From positions 124,001-188,000 of the forward strand of contig CAKSEC010000004.1 in NCBI GenBank assembly GCA_934446355.1: a stretch of DNA of 64,000 nucleotides. The letters run 5' to 3'. The notes beneath the pieces were generated by a model, which made no database searches, was not told the DNA's origin, and was given only the letters and a program-made list of their open reading frames with translations. Position 1 is the first letter of the stretch, and every line of letters begins with the position of its first letter. The DNA comes from an uncultured Oscillospiraceae bacterium (GTDB lineage: Bacteria > Bacillota > Clostridia > Oscillospirales > Ruminococcaceae). Made by a program: the position numbers and the translations under genes. Shown here piece by piece: positions 7,855 through 17,321 of the stretch.

Positions 7855-9123
7855 TCAGCCGCATAATTCAGCGGCGATACGCTTCGCTCTTTCGTATATT
7901 TCACGGCTGTCAACTGTCGTGAATTTGCCGTTCTCATAAAGTACCTTGCCGTCAACGACTGTCATATATACATTCTGCTTGGAACCGGAATACACGAGAT
8001 TCTTTGCGATATTGTGCTCAGGCTGCATATTCGGCTGCATCAGGTCGATCACCGCAAGATCTGCTTTCTTCCCTGCTGAAAGCACATCGCAGTCAGTTAG
8101 ACCCATCGCAAGAGCACCGCCGCTGCACGCCATTTTCAGCACGTCGAACGCCGGAAATGCGGCTGCGTCCTCCTCACGGTACTTCTGCAGCGCAGTGACG
8201 AGGAACATCTCACGGAACATATCAAGACAGTTATTGCTTGCTGCGCCGTCCGTTCCTATCGCCATGTTGTCTATTCCATGCCGCTTCATCTCGCACAGCG
8301 GAGCGATTCCGCTTGCAAGTTTCAGATTCGACGAAGGGTTCGTGACGATCCACAGACCTTTCTCACGTGCTATTCGCATATCTTCTTCGTCAAACCACAC
8401 GCAGTGGAATCCGCCGCCGCCATATTCAAGCATTCCAAGCTTGTCGAAAAGCTGAGTCGGCGACATTCCGTAACGCTCACGGCAGCCGTCCGTTTCGGAC
8501 TTTGTTTCGCTGTTGTGGGCGTAAACCGGCGCTTTGTATTTCTGCGAAAGCCCCGCCATGCCCTCCAGAATCTCTCTTTTGGTAGTATATTCGGCATGGA
8601 ATCCAAGCTGATAGCTTATCAGCGGGTCAAGGCTGTTGAATTTCTCGTATTCCTCAGCCATACCCTCGACAGTACCGCCAAAGTCGTTGATAGAGCCGCA
8701 CAGCACAGTCCTGAATCCCATGTCCGTATTCGCCTTTGCGTAGCTGTCCAGCCGCATATACATATCAAAGGACGATGTAATGCCGCTGGTGAGATATTCC
8801 ATTATCGCAAGCTGAGTGAACACATACACAGCCTCGTCAGTAAGCTTTGCCTCATGCGGAAAAACCTTGTCATAGAGCCATTCTTTCAGCGGAAGGTCAT
8901 CTGCGTAGCTGCGGAGAAATGTCATTGCGGAATGTGTGTGCGCATTCTTGAAGCCGGGGATTATCAGCTTACCCGAAAGGTCTATCTCACGGTCGAAACT
9001 CTCAGCAGCAGTCTTTTCGCTTCCGACGTAGGTTATTCTGCCGCCGTCAGTGTGAAGTTCGCCGCTGATGATTTTGTCGCTTTCCATCGTGAGTATTTTC
9101 GCATTGTAGAATCTAAGTTTCAT
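7855..9123 (-). CDS. amidohydrolase, MTA/SAH deaminase-like
   Basis: 422-residue metal-dependent hydrolase of the MtaD/TrzN group, which deaminates methylthioadenosine, S-adenosylhomocysteine or related adenosine compounds. Visible metal ligands: GFKNAHTHSAM (His-x-His), the FHAEYTT and FHCVWFDEEDM histidines, and the AIGTDGAASNN aspartate. The SDYAD-type lid loop after the first motif is present (LRSYADDLPLKEWL). ATG at 9123 with GGAGG six bases upstream; it overlaps the recN stop by 11 bp, so it is read with recN. Exact substrate cannot be settled by sequence. Confidence 0.85.
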   Translation of the reverse strand: MKLRFYNAKILTMESDKIISGELHTDGGRITYVGSEKTAAESFDREIDLSGKLIIPGFKNAHTHSAMTFLRSYADDLPLKEWLYDKVFPHEAKLTDEAVYVFTQLAIMEYLTSGITSSFDMYMRLDSYAKANTDMGFRTVLCGSINDFGGTVEGMAEEYEKFNSLDPLISYQLGFHAEYTTKREILEGMAGLSQKYKAPVYAHNSETKSETDGCRERYGMSPTQLFDKLGMLEYGGGGFHCVWFDEEDMRIAREKGLWIVTNPSSNLKLASGIAPLCEMKRHGIDNMAIGTDGAASNNCLDMFREMFLVTALQKYREEDAAAFPAFDVLKMACSGGALAMGLTDCDVLSAGKKADLAVIDLMQPNMQPEHNIAKNLVYSGSKQNVYMTVVDGKVLYENGKFTTVDSREIYERAKRIAAELCG

Positions 9124-10789
9124 TGTTACCTCCGTCAGCCGCATGAAGCATTTCCTCTGCCGCCTTTAATCCGCTTTCGGTCAGACCGCCGTCCATTATT
9201 CTCGCAAGTTCCTGCTTTCTTCCGTCGAAATCAAGTGGCTTTATTCGTGTGTAGGTGCGGTCGCCCTCGCTCTGCTTCTCGATAAGGATATGCGTCTGCG
9301 CCAGCGCCGCTATCTGTGCCAAGTGAGTAATGCACAGCACCTGCCGTTTCTGCGCCGTCTGCGCAAGCTTTATGCCGACCTTCGCCGCAGTGCGCCCGCT
9401 TATTCCTGCGTCTACCTCGTCGAAAATCATCGTGGGAATATCGTCGCCCTCAGCCATTACGCTCTTTATCGCAAGCATTACACGTGAAAGTTCGCCGCCG
9501 CTTGCAGTTTTATTGAGCGGTTTCGGCTCCTCTCCCGCATTTGCAGAAATGAGTATCTCCACCTCGTCCATGCCGTTTATCGTTATTTTGTCCGGCTTGA
9601 CCGAGAAAACAAGTCTGACATTCGGCATATTGAGGAACCTCAGCACGCCGCATATTTCCTCAGACAGCTTTTCAGAAGTCTGGCGGCGCTTTTCGCTGAT
9701 ATCCTCCGCAAGGCGCTTGACCTTTCCTGCGAGTTCGTGCTTTTCCTCAGAAAGACGCTCGATCTCGCCGTCTAAACCGGAAAGCTGCGACAGTTCGGTG
9801 CGGCATTCTTCCAGATAGTCCACAAGCTGGTCTGCGTCCATGTTGTATTTTCGGCAGGCGTGCTTCATTGCGGACACCCTGTCCTCCAGATCGGCTTCAC
9901 GCTCCTCGCTGTCGTCGGTGCTGAATGCAAGAGAAGCCGCTTCGCTGCTGATGTCCTCCAGTTCGGGGAGAAGCTCCTCTAATCTGCGGAAAAGCTCGTC
10001 AGCTTCGGGAAGCAGCGCACCAGCAGTCGCAAACGAGTTCATCGACTGCCGCACCAAGTCTATCGCACCGGGAGCGTCCTCGCCGTTCAGCAGCGTATTT
10101 GCCGTGAACAGTGCGCCCTGTATTTTCGCAGTGCTGCGCAGGCGTTCAAGTTCCTGTTCCAGTCGGTCGCCCTCGCCGTAGTCCAGCCCAAGTTCCGAAA
10201 GTTCCTCGACCGTGGCGGTAAGCTGCGCCGTGCGGAGTTCACGTGTGCGGTTCTCCTCCTGAAGTTCTTTCAGACGTCTGGAAAGGCGTGAGAACCGGCG
10301 GAACTCGCCCCGATATTCTTCAAGTGCCTGAGAAAGCCCGCCGTAGTTATCCAGTATCTGCCGCTGATTGTCGGTATTCATCAGCAGGCGGTTGTCGTGC
10401 TGACCGTGGATATCCACCAGCAGTTCGCCGACCTCTCTGAGCATTGCCGCAGTGGCCGCCCTGCCGTTGATACGTGCGCTGCTCTTGCCCTCTGCAGTGA
10501 CCTCTCGCATGAGGACAAGTTCGCCGTCCTCAGCCGAGAAGCCAAGTTCTGACAGCTTGTCCCTGACGCGCGCGGAAATATCGTCGAACAGTGCGGATAC
10601 CACCGCTTTCGGTGCGCCGCTGCGAACTATATCCTTATTCGTCCTGCCGCCCAGCACAGCGTTTATGCCGCCGATAATGACGCTCTTTCCTGCGCCTGTT
10701 TCGCCGGTGAACACATTGAAGCTGCCGCCAAACTCCACCGACGCTTTTTCGATGACTGCAAGATTTTCAATTGAAAGCTCCCGTAACAA
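9113..10789 (-). CDS. recN: DNA repair protein RecN
   Basis: 558-residue SMC-like ATPase for double-strand-break repair. Walker A FTGETGAGKSVIIGGI near the N-terminus, long coiled-coil middle (about 150-350), and near the C-terminus the signature NKTASGGELSRVMLA and Walker B TMIFDEVDAGISG. The start is a TTG preceded by AAGGAG eight bases upstream; the neighbouring ATG is in another frame and closes at once. Its place directly after argR is the common Gram-positive order. Confidence 0.96.
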   Translation of the reverse strand: MLRELSIENLAVIEKASVEFGGSFNVFTGETGAGKSVIIGGINAVLGGRTNKDIVRSGAPKAVVSALFDDISARVRDKLSELGFSAEDGELVLMREVTAEGKSSARINGRAATAAMLREVGELLVDIHGQHDNRLLMNTDNQRQILDNYGGLSQALEEYRGEFRRFSRLSRRLKELQEENRTRELRTAQLTATVEELSELGLDYGEGDRLEQELERLRSTAKIQGALFTANTLLNGEDAPGAIDLVRQSMNSFATAGALLPEADELFRRLEELLPELEDISSEAASLAFSTDDSEEREADLEDRVSAMKHACRKYNMDADQLVDYLEECRTELSQLSGLDGEIERLSEEKHELAGKVKRLAEDISEKRRQTSEKLSEEICGVLRFLNMPNVRLVFSVKPDKITINGMDEVEILISANAGEEPKPLNKTASGGELSRVMLAIKSVMAEGDDIPTMIFDEVDAGISGRTAAKVGIKLAQTAQKRQVLCITHLAQIAALAQTHILIEKQSEGDRTYTRIKPLDFDGRKQELARIMDGGLTESGLKAAEEMLHAADGGNNET

Positions 10790-10801
10790 ACGACATTCTC
10801 C

Positions 10802-11248
10802 TTATCTCGTCATCATTTTTTTCAGCAGTTCCATAAGCTGTACTGCATGATTTTCTGTGCGTGTCAGCACGAAAATCGTATCATCGCCTGCGATAGTACC
10901 CACGACAAAACCAAGCTGCTGCTCGTCAAGCACGACGCACGCCGCATTGGCAAGACCTGCACGGCACTTTATCACAACGGTGTTCATGGCGTAATCTATC
11001 GACAGCACCGCCTGCGCAAATACGCTGCTGTATTCCGGCGGGCTGCTGCATTCCGGTGAATAATAGCAGTTCACGCCGCTTTCTGACAGCCCCTTGCGTA
11101 TTTTCAGTTCCCGCATATCTCTGGATAGGGTCGCCTGCGTAGTTTCGCACCCCTGCTCCGCAAGAAGTTCGCCCAGCTGCTCCTGCGTTGCGACCTCCTG
11201 CGAGGATATCAGCCTGAGAATCATGCGCTGCCGCTGCTTCTTGTCCAT
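10802..11248 (-). CDS. argR: arginine repressor ArgR/AhrC
   Basis: 148 residues with a winged-helix N-terminal domain (TQATLSRDMRELKIRKG is the DNA-recognition segment) and a C-terminal hexamerisation and arginine-binding domain with GTIAGDDTIFVLTR, whose Asp pair binds arginine. It controls arginine biosynthesis and catabolism. ATG with GGAGG. It sits 12 bp ahead of recN. Confidence 0.96.
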   Translation of the reverse strand: MDKKQRQRMILRLISSQEVATQEQLGELLAEQGCETTQATLSRDMRELKIRKGLSESGVNCYYSPECSSPPEYSSVFAQAVLSIDYAMNTVVIKCRAGLANAACVVLDEQQLGFVVGTIAGDDTIFVLTRTENHAVQLMELLKKMMTR

Positions 11249-11269
11249 GACGCACCTCCACGCCGAATA

Positions 11270-11953
11270 TCAGCCGTAAATGAATTTCCGTATCTTTCTT
11301 GCCTGCGCCGCAGGATTTAGTTCTGCCACACGTGCGGTTATCCGCTGCTCCGCTTCATCTTCGGACGGAAGCGAAAAGCTGTCGGTGTGCCAGAATTCCT
11401 CAGGCGTGCAGAACACCGTGCTGCTCCAGCCGTATGGCTCGCCGTACATATTTTTCTTCTGCTGCCTGCCGCATATCGTCAGATACATCATCATCTGCAG
11501 GTCAGTCATAGCCTTTTCGATATGTGCAGACGTTTCGCCGATAAGTCCGGCAAGCCGCTTTATATCGTGCATGGGGGTACGTCCGTTCTCTGACACCGCC
11601 TGATATATCCTGCGTGCGAGATCGGAGATCCTGCCCGCCTGCCATGCTTCTTCAAATGTCATTCCCTGCCGCCTTGCAGCCAGAAAGTACAGGTACCATT
11701 CCTCGGTGATGAAACCGCTGCTGCGGAAAAACACCTTTCCGTATGCGATATCGCTGCGTTCCTCCAGTACCCTCATGCGCCATTCCCACGGGTCGGTGTC
11801 AGGCTCTCCGGTGTGCCAGCGCACCGGAGTATCCTCCGGCTGCTCCGTCCAGTCGAACGGAACAATCGCAAAGATACCCTTATCGCTGCCGCCGCCAAGA
11901 GAAAATCCCGCTTTCATGAGTTCGCTGCAGAAATCCTCATAGCACTGTACCAT
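11270..11953 (-). CDS. AlkZ-related winged-helix protein
   Basis: 227 residues without catalytic motifs that I can name with certainty. The central VLEERSDIAYGKVFFRSSGFITEEWYLYFLAARRQ segment and the later helix-turn region (DIKRLAGLIGETSAHIEKAMTDLQMMMYLT) resemble proteins annotated as AlkZ-related, distant relatives of the HTH_42 DNA glycosylases. The glycosylase Q-x-Q/H-type motif is not obvious, so enzymatic activity is doubtful. ATG at 11953 shares one base with the stop of the upstream toroid gene. One of three genes inserted between nadK and argR. Confidence 0.55.
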   Translation of the reverse strand: MVQCYEDFCSELMKAGFSLGGGSDKGIFAIVPFDWTEQPEDTPVRWHTGEPDTDPWEWRMRVLEERSDIAYGKVFFRSSGFITEEWYLYFLAARRQGMTFEEAWQAGRISDLARRIYQAVSENGRTPMHDIKRLAGLIGETSAHIEKAMTDLQMMMYLTICGRQQKKNMYGEPYGWSSTVFCTPEEFWHTDSFSLPSEDEAEQRITARVAELNPAAQARKIRKFIYG

Positions 11954-12888
11954 TATTCGCCAAACACCTCCAGAAAATGAATGTTGATGAGAATGAATCT
12001 CGACCGCCACCAGTTAGACGACAACGCATATTCCTGATAATCCGTGAACCACTGCCATGTAATGGGGAACGACCCGTCAGGAAGCTGCGCTCTGCGTATT
12101 AACTCGCATTCCTCACGGCAAAGCTGCTCGAAACCGGGGTAGAATACGCTGTCCTTTGAGTTTATGTAGTCGGACGGCTTGGGCACGTATTCAGTCGCCC
12201 AGCGGCTGCTGTCCTGACAAATTTCAGCTTCCGCACGGCTTCGCAGAAGTTCACCCAGACCGTATTCGTCGGTAATGCCCGCCTGCTTCATATAGTAATA
12301 AAGCACTGCGAACGAGCCGGTGACGTGTGTTTCGGGCGGTATCCTTCCTGATTTGAGCACGCTTATCGCTTCATCGGCTATCTTCATTGCCTTACGCCAG
12401 AGTTCGCTGCTGCGGTCTGCGAATCTCAGAATAAAGCCTGCAAGTCCGGCGGTGGGATTATACGGCAGCGGGCTTTTATCGGGCGTTATCGCCGGGTCAT
12501 AACTCCACCAGATGGCATGGGGGTAGTTGTTGTTGCTGGGTATCGCACTGAGCCACTGACCGCAATTCTCATCGAAATGCCTGCCGCTTGCAAGATACCT
12601 CAGTATTCCCTGAATGATGGGGTGCGAGCCGTCCTCAAAGCCTGCTTCACGCAGTACTCCGCAGGCGGTAAGCGTCTGCATCGGTGAAGATTCCGGATTC
12701 AGGCTGTCGCATTCAAGCCCCCAGCCGAAACCGCCGTCCTCGTTCTGGAATGCGGCAAGAGCATTCAGCACCTTTTCAATGCTGCCGCCGTGATACCGCA
12801 TATTCCACATAGCCATATCGAGCGGACGTGCATTTCTCTGCATAAAGCGTTCCGCAGCCTTAAATTCCTTTGTTTGTCTGATGTCCAT
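11953..12888 (-). CDS. alpha/alpha-toroid (terpene cyclase-like fold) protein
   Basis: 311 residues. ALAAFQNEDGGFGWGLE (about 44-60) is a QW-type repeat of the alpha/alpha-toroid fold shared by terpene cyclases, prenyltransferase beta subunits and glycan-degrading lyases, and RRAQLPDGSFPITWQW near the C-terminus is another. There is no DxDD acid motif of squalene-hopene cyclases and no prenyltransferase zinc site, so the activity is unknown. No signal peptide. A TATAAT lies near 12938 on the minus strand, suggesting its own promoter. Coupled to the AlkZ-related gene. Confidence 0.6.
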   Translation of the reverse strand: MDIRQTKEFKAAERFMQRNARPLDMAMWNMRYHGGSIEKVLNALAAFQNEDGGFGWGLECDSLNPESSPMQTLTACGVLREAGFEDGSHPIIQGILRYLASGRHFDENCGQWLSAIPSNNNYPHAIWWSYDPAITPDKSPLPYNPTAGLAGFILRFADRSSELWRKAMKIADEAISVLKSGRIPPETHVTGSFAVLYYYMKQAGITDEYGLGELLRSRAEAEICQDSSRWATEYVPKPSDYINSKDSVFYPGFEQLCREECELIRRAQLPDGSFPITWQWFTDYQEYALSSNWWRSRFILINIHFLEVFGE

Positions 12889-12976
12889 TGTTTTTTCCTC
12901 CGTAAAATAATGATGCGCAATATGCGCTCGGACTCATTATATCACGGGGATAATACCGCTGTATTGTAAAAAATGG

Positions 12977-13837
12977 TCACTTCTCGTCAGCCGTGTGCGC
13001 AACGGCTGCGCTTCTCGCATGGCGCAGCGCAGCCTGCGGGGTCATAAGGTGCCGCCGCCTGAAATCATTCAGCAGGTGCGGCTGGTCGTAGTAACCGTAT
13101 TTCTCCACGGCGTCCAGTACGTTAATGCCGGAAGCAGACAGCAGTTCCTGCCATAATAGCTGATACCTCAGCACCGACATCACCGCCTTTGGAGCTGCGC
13201 CGGTATTCTCACGGAACAGCCGCTCAATCCGCTTTCGTGTGCAGCCGGTGTGCATTGAAAGGTCAGTCAGGGACATTCTGCCGCTGTTTTTCAGCATTAT
13301 GTGCAGCGCATTCATCAGGTCGCTGTCAGGTGTTTTCGTAAGCTGCCGCAGCAATATCTGCTCCGCAGCCTGTGCATTCGCCGCAAGCGAATGTCCCCTG
13401 CTCAGCACCGCTGAAATATCACGGAACAGCTGCGGGAACAGGCATTCAGCCGCAACAGCACCACCGCAGGTGCCCGCAAGGCTTTCCTGCGTGAACATTG
13501 ACGCCGCCCACAGGTAGAACCTCACGCCGAATGTAGCCGTCAGACCCTCGCTGGTCACTGCGCTGCCGCCGAACGAGCCTTCCTCGTCAAGTCCGCAGAA
13601 TACCGCTTTGACGGTTCCCTTGTCATAGTCTGCCCGAAATATCACGTCCATGCAGCCGTCAGGTATCACCAGCGTGCTCTGGCTGACAAAGTTCTTTCCG
13701 TTCACCGGAAAGGCAGTCCCCCAGAAACAGCGGATATAGGGCTTTAGCGGGGCGCACGGCGGTATCTCGCAATAGTGGCCGGCATTCAGAAAAGGCGAAG
13801 CAGTCAGCGGCCGAAATAACTCTGTAAGCTCGTACAT
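12977..13837 (-). CDS. AraC family transcriptional regulator with DUF6597-like N-terminus
   Basis: 286 residues. The N-terminal PLKPYIRCFWGTAFP and VIPDGCMDVIF motifs mark the DUF6597-type sensor domain; the C-terminal AraC double helix-turn-helix is visible at about 185-270 (SLTDLSMHTGCTRKRIERLFREN, then DAVEKYGYYDQPHLLNDFRR). Its ligand is unknown. ATG at 13837 lies one base from the nadK stop, so it may be transcribed with the housekeeping operon. It probably regulates the two genes that follow; inferred from adjacency only. Confidence 0.85.
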   Translation of the reverse strand: MYELTELFRPLTASPFLNAGHYCEIPPCAPLKPYIRCFWGTAFPVNGKNFVSQSTLVIPDGCMDVIFRADYDKGTVKAVFCGLDEEGSFGGSAVTSEGLTATFGVRFYLWAASMFTQESLAGTCGGAVAAECLFPQLFRDISAVLSRGHSLAANAQAAEQILLRQLTKTPDSDLMNALHIMLKNSGRMSLTDLSMHTGCTRKRIERLFRENTGAAPKAVMSVLRYQLLWQELLSASGINVLDAVEKYGYYDQPHLLNDFRRRHLMTPQAALRHARSAAVAHTADEK

Positions 13838-13838
13838 T

Positions 13839-14705
13839 TTATTTCAGCGGCTGCATCAGCTTGCGGTTGACCGAGCCGAAGAAGCCATCTCCCGTTTCAA
13901 TAAGCATGAGATCAGGGCTGCCGATACGCATGGTCATCACGTCGCCCTCGTCGAATGGGTAGCCGCTGTCGCCGTCAAAGCTTATCGTGACGCGGCTGTC
14001 CTGATAGGAATTGACCCGCAGCGATACCTCATTTTCCGCCGAAAATATCATCGGGCGTGAAAAAAGCGAATGCGGACACAGCGCAGTATATTCTATACAG
14101 TGCAGCGACGGGTCGATTATCGGACCGCCCGCCGACAGAGAATATGCGGTCGAGCCGGTCGGCGTGCTGAATATAACACCGTCCGCACGCAGCCTTGACA
14201 CCTCTGTCTGCCCGCAGTACACGCAAAATTCAGGCAGCTTTGACTTGCTGTCGCGTGAAACCACAACGTCGTTCAGCGTATTCTGCTTAATAGTCCTGCC
14301 GTCTGAATATCTCACCTCGACAGACATCATCATTCTGCGGCTGACGTGGAAATCCCCGCTGATTATCTCCGGAATACGCTTGATATCAGACGGTTCGAGA
14401 TTCGCCATAAAACCAAGCCTGCCAGTGTTCACTCCCAGAAGAGGTATCCCCCACACCGCCGCAAGCTTTCCGTGCGAGATTATCGACCCATCGCCGCCGA
14501 CAGTTATCATGCACACGCAGCCCACGCCAGAATCCGCAGAACGCACGCCAATAAGCCTGCCGTCAGCACCGTCGTCATATTTCAGCGACAGCGGTTCAAT
14601 GCCGGAAGCGCTCAGCTCACGGCATATTTCCTGCGCAATGTGGACTGAATTTTCGTCCATGCGGTTGTAGGATATTATCGCCTTTTTCTCCGCATTCCCG
14701 CTCAT
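13839..14705 (-). CDS. nadK: NAD kinase
   Basis: Phosphorylates NAD to NADP. 288 residues from the ATG at 14705, which has GGAGGG just upstream; the longer open frame above it lacks similarity. The ITVGGDGSIIS motif is the family GGDGS, LNDVVVSRD corresponds to the NE/D motif, and DGVIFSTPTGSTAYSLSAGGPII is the second signature. Part of the tlyA-nadK pair conserved in Clostridia. Confidence 0.95.
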   Translation of the reverse strand: MSGNAEKKAIISYNRMDENSVHIAQEICRELSASGIEPLSLKYDDGADGRLIGVRSADSGVGCVCMITVGGDGSIISHGKLAAVWGIPLLGVNTGRLGFMANLEPSDIKRIPEIISGDFHVSRRMMMSVEVRYSDGRTIKQNTLNDVVVSRDSKSKLPEFCVYCGQTEVSRLRADGVIFSTPTGSTAYSLSAGGPIIDPSLHCIEYTALCPHSLFSRPMIFSAENEVSLRVNSYQDSRVTISFDGDSGYPFDEGDVMTMRIGSPDLMLIETGDGFFGSVNRKLMQPLK

Positions 14706-14719
14706 AATTCCCTCCGTGC

Positions 14720-15433
14720 TCACGGCTTTATTATGCACATGAGATACTCCACGTTTCCGTCGCCGCCGGTTATCGGCGAGGGACAGACCCCGCTCACTCT
14801 GAATCCGCATTCCTCGGCGAAATGCGCCATATCGTCCCTTATCCTCAGTCTTACCTTTTCGTCACGGACTATACCGTTTTTGCTGAGATTCTGCCTGCCC
14901 GCTTCAAACTGCGGCTTGATGAGCGTCACCGCAGTGCCGCCGCTTTTCAGCAGTCTGAATATATGCGGCAGAACGAGCCTCAGCGAAATGAACGACACGT
15001 CAGTGCCGATGAAGTCAGCCTGCGGAAGCTGCGCCGTGCGGATATCCGTCTGTTCCATCGAAATAACACGGCTGTCCTGCCGCAGTGAGGCGTCAAGCTG
15101 GTCTTTCCCGACATCTACCGCATACACGCACGCAGCGCCGTGCTGCAGCATACAGTCGGTGAAGCCGCCCGTGGACGAGCCTATATCTATACACTGGCTG
15201 CCTTTCAGGTTTATGCCAAAGTGCTCCAGCGCATATTCAAGCTTCAGACCGCCCCTGCCGACATAGCGAAGCTGCTCGCCGGTTATTTCCACCGAGTCAC
15301 CCTCGCCAACCTCCTGCGAGGGCTTGGCGCAGGGCTTTCCGTTCAGCGAAACACCGCCGGACTTTATCAGTGCCTGAGCCGCTGTGCGGCTTTTGCACAG
15401 CCTGTTGTCTGTGAGATAAACGTCAAGGCGCAT
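14720..15433 (-). CDS. tlyA: TlyA family rRNA 2'-O-methyltransferase
   Basis: 237 residues: an N-terminal S4 RNA-binding domain (MRLDVYLTDNRLCKSRTAAQALI to GDSVEI) followed by an FtsJ-like Rossmann domain with CIDIGSSTGGFTDCML as SAM motif I and the K-D-K-E-type residues (GKDQLD, TDVSFISL, IKPQFEAG). TlyA proteins methylate cytidines in 16S and/or 23S rRNA and can influence capreomycin sensitivity; old names call them haemolysins. ATG with GGAGG, 11 bp behind dxs. Confidence 0.93.
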   Translation of the reverse strand: MRLDVYLTDNRLCKSRTAAQALIKSGGVSLNGKPCAKPSQEVGEGDSVEITGEQLRYVGRGGLKLEYALEHFGINLKGSQCIDIGSSTGGFTDCMLQHGAACVYAVDVGKDQLDASLRQDSRVISMEQTDIRTAQLPQADFIGTDVSFISLRLVLPHIFRLLKSGGTAVTLIKPQFEAGRQNLSKNGIVRDEKVRLRIRDDMAHFAEECGFRVSGVCPSPITGGDGNVEYLMCIIKP

Positions 15434-15444
15434 TTTATCCTCCG

Positions 15445-17259
15445 TCAGCCCCTCAGTCTTTCAGCCATAGAGGTTCTGTCAAGCCCGAACAGTTCAAGCT
15501 GCTGAGCCACAGTACCCGCAGGCACGAATCTTCCGTCAACTGCAGCGACCTCATAATGTCCAGTGAAGCCATATTCAAGCAGCATTGTACCGAATCTTTC
15601 GCCAATGCCGCCCTGCTTTATGCCCTCCTCAAAGAACACCACCCTGTCGTATTTCAGGGCTGCTTCAACCGCCTGCTGCGGAAGCGGGGTTATTCTCACC
15701 AATCTGAGCCAGTCCACCGGTGCACCACGCAGTGAAGCGTCACGTGCGGCGGCGGTCATCTCTGCGGAAAGCCGTCCGTAGCTTACTGCAAGGGTATTAC
15801 CGTGTTTTCCGGAGTACTCCATCAAGGTATCTGGCTGTACGCTCACTGAGGGACAGCTTCCCTTAGGGTAACGCACAGCTGCGATACCATCGGTATCGTA
15901 AATCGCCTTTCCAAGGCACAGCCGGAGTTCGTCTGCGCACGCAGGCGAATACACCGTGGTATTCGGAATCGAAGCGAGCATGGCGGCGTCGAATATGCCC
16001 TGATGGGTTTCGCCGTCCTCGCCTGTGAAGCCCGCACGGTCTATGGCGAGCGTTACGTGCGTCTTTTCAATGGCGCAGTCATGCACAAGCTGGTCAAAGC
16101 CACGCTGCAGGAACGTTGAATACACCGCAAAAACCGGTAGCATTCCTTCTGTGGCAAGCCCTGCGGCAAATGTCACAGCGTGCTGCTCGGCGATACCGAC
16201 ATCGAAGAAGCGTTCGCCGCAGCTACTCTTGAAGTAGTTCATTCCAGTTGCGTACTTCATCGCCGCAGTTATGCCGCAGATACGGCTGTCAGTCTTTGCA
16301 AGGCGTTCTATCTCCCTGCCGAAAACATCGGTGAAAGTTTCGCCGCCCGCTGCCCCCGAAGCCGTTACCGCGTGGTATTCGCCGGGATTGTCCTCCGCAG
16401 GCCGCCAACCCTTACCCTTGGTCGTAAATACGTGTACCACGCAGGGTCTGCGCATTATCTTCGCCACTGACAGCGCCTCGATAAGGTCCTCAAGGTCGTG
16501 GCCGTTCACCGGTCCGATATACTGAAAGCCGAAGTTCTCAAACATATTGCTGCTGTCGTATATTGCGTCCTTGATAAGCCCCTTGGCTGTTCGCACAGCG
16601 CTTTCCAGCTTGCTTCCGACAAGCGGAACTGCATTGAGCACCGACCTTACGTGCTCCTTTGCGCAATAGTACTTTCTGGTCGAGCGGATATGGGCAAGAT
16701 ACCGCGCCAGCGCGCCGGTGCTCTTGGATATCGACATTGCATTGTCGTTAAGTATCACCACAAGCGGCGCCATGCTCTTTCCGGCATTATTAAGACCCTC
16801 GTATGCCATGCCGCCGGTCAGCGCACCGTCGCCTATCACTGCAGCAACGCTCCCCCGCTTTCCCTGCAGCCGCATTGCCGAAGCAATACCGAATGCCGCC
16901 GAAATAGACGTGCTGCTGTGACCAGAAATGAATGCGTCCGCAGGAGATTCCTCGCGGCGTGTGAAGCCCGAAATACCGCCGAAAGTCCTCAGCGTGTGGA
17001 ACTGCGACCATCTGCCCGTGAGCAGCTTGTGAGCATACGCCTGATGTCCCACGTCCCACACTATCCTATCGCACTTTACGTCAAAAACATAGTGCAGCGC
17101 AGCGGTAAGTTCAACCGTACCGAGATTTGAAGCGAGATGTCCGCCTGTGCTGTTCACCGTTTTAAGGATACAGCGGCGCAGTTCCCGACACAGATCTTTT
17201 AACTCCGGAAGCGTCATGTTCGCTATTTTCTCATGGTCAATCTCATCGTTAAGAATCAT
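15445..17259 (-). CDS. dxs: 1-deoxy-D-xylulose-5-phosphate synthase
   Basis: First step of the MEP isoprenoid pathway, thiamine-diphosphate dependent. 604 residues from the ATG at 17259 (GGAGG four bases upstream), typical length. Landmarks: TGGHLASNLGTVELTAAL, the ThDP motif GDGALTGGMAYEGLNN to NDNAMSIS, AEQHAVTFAAGLA with the catalytic Glu, and IDRAGFTGEDGETHQGIFD. Together with ispA two genes upstream it makes this stretch an isoprenoid-precursor cluster. Confidence 0.97.
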   Translation of the reverse strand: MILNDEIDHEKIANMTLPELKDLCRELRRCILKTVNSTGGHLASNLGTVELTAALHYVFDVKCDRIVWDVGHQAYAHKLLTGRWSQFHTLRTFGGISGFTRREESPADAFISGHSSTSISAAFGIASAMRLQGKRGSVAAVIGDGALTGGMAYEGLNNAGKSMAPLVVILNDNAMSISKSTGALARYLAHIRSTRKYYCAKEHVRSVLNAVPLVGSKLESAVRTAKGLIKDAIYDSSNMFENFGFQYIGPVNGHDLEDLIEALSVAKIMRRPCVVHVFTTKGKGWRPAEDNPGEYHAVTASGAAGGETFTDVFGREIERLAKTDSRICGITAAMKYATGMNYFKSSCGERFFDVGIAEQHAVTFAAGLATEGMLPVFAVYSTFLQRGFDQLVHDCAIEKTHVTLAIDRAGFTGEDGETHQGIFDAAMLASIPNTTVYSPACADELRLCLGKAIYDTDGIAAVRYPKGSCPSVSVQPDTLMEYSGKHGNTLAVSYGRLSAEMTAAARDASLRGAPVDWLRLVRITPLPQQAVEAALKYDRVVFFEEGIKQGGIGERFGTMLLEYGFTGHYEVAAVDGRFVPAGTVAQQLELFGLDRTSMAERLRG

Positions 17260-17321
17260 TTTTGCCTCCGACCGCCGCATAAAACGGCGGCAGATGATAG
17301 TTATTACCCTGAATCGACCGC

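Noticed and set aside
8278..9285. Open frame of 335 codons on the plus strand
   Set aside because: Antisense to the amidohydrolase and the end of recN; Arg/His/Phe-rich shadow sequence without a start context.
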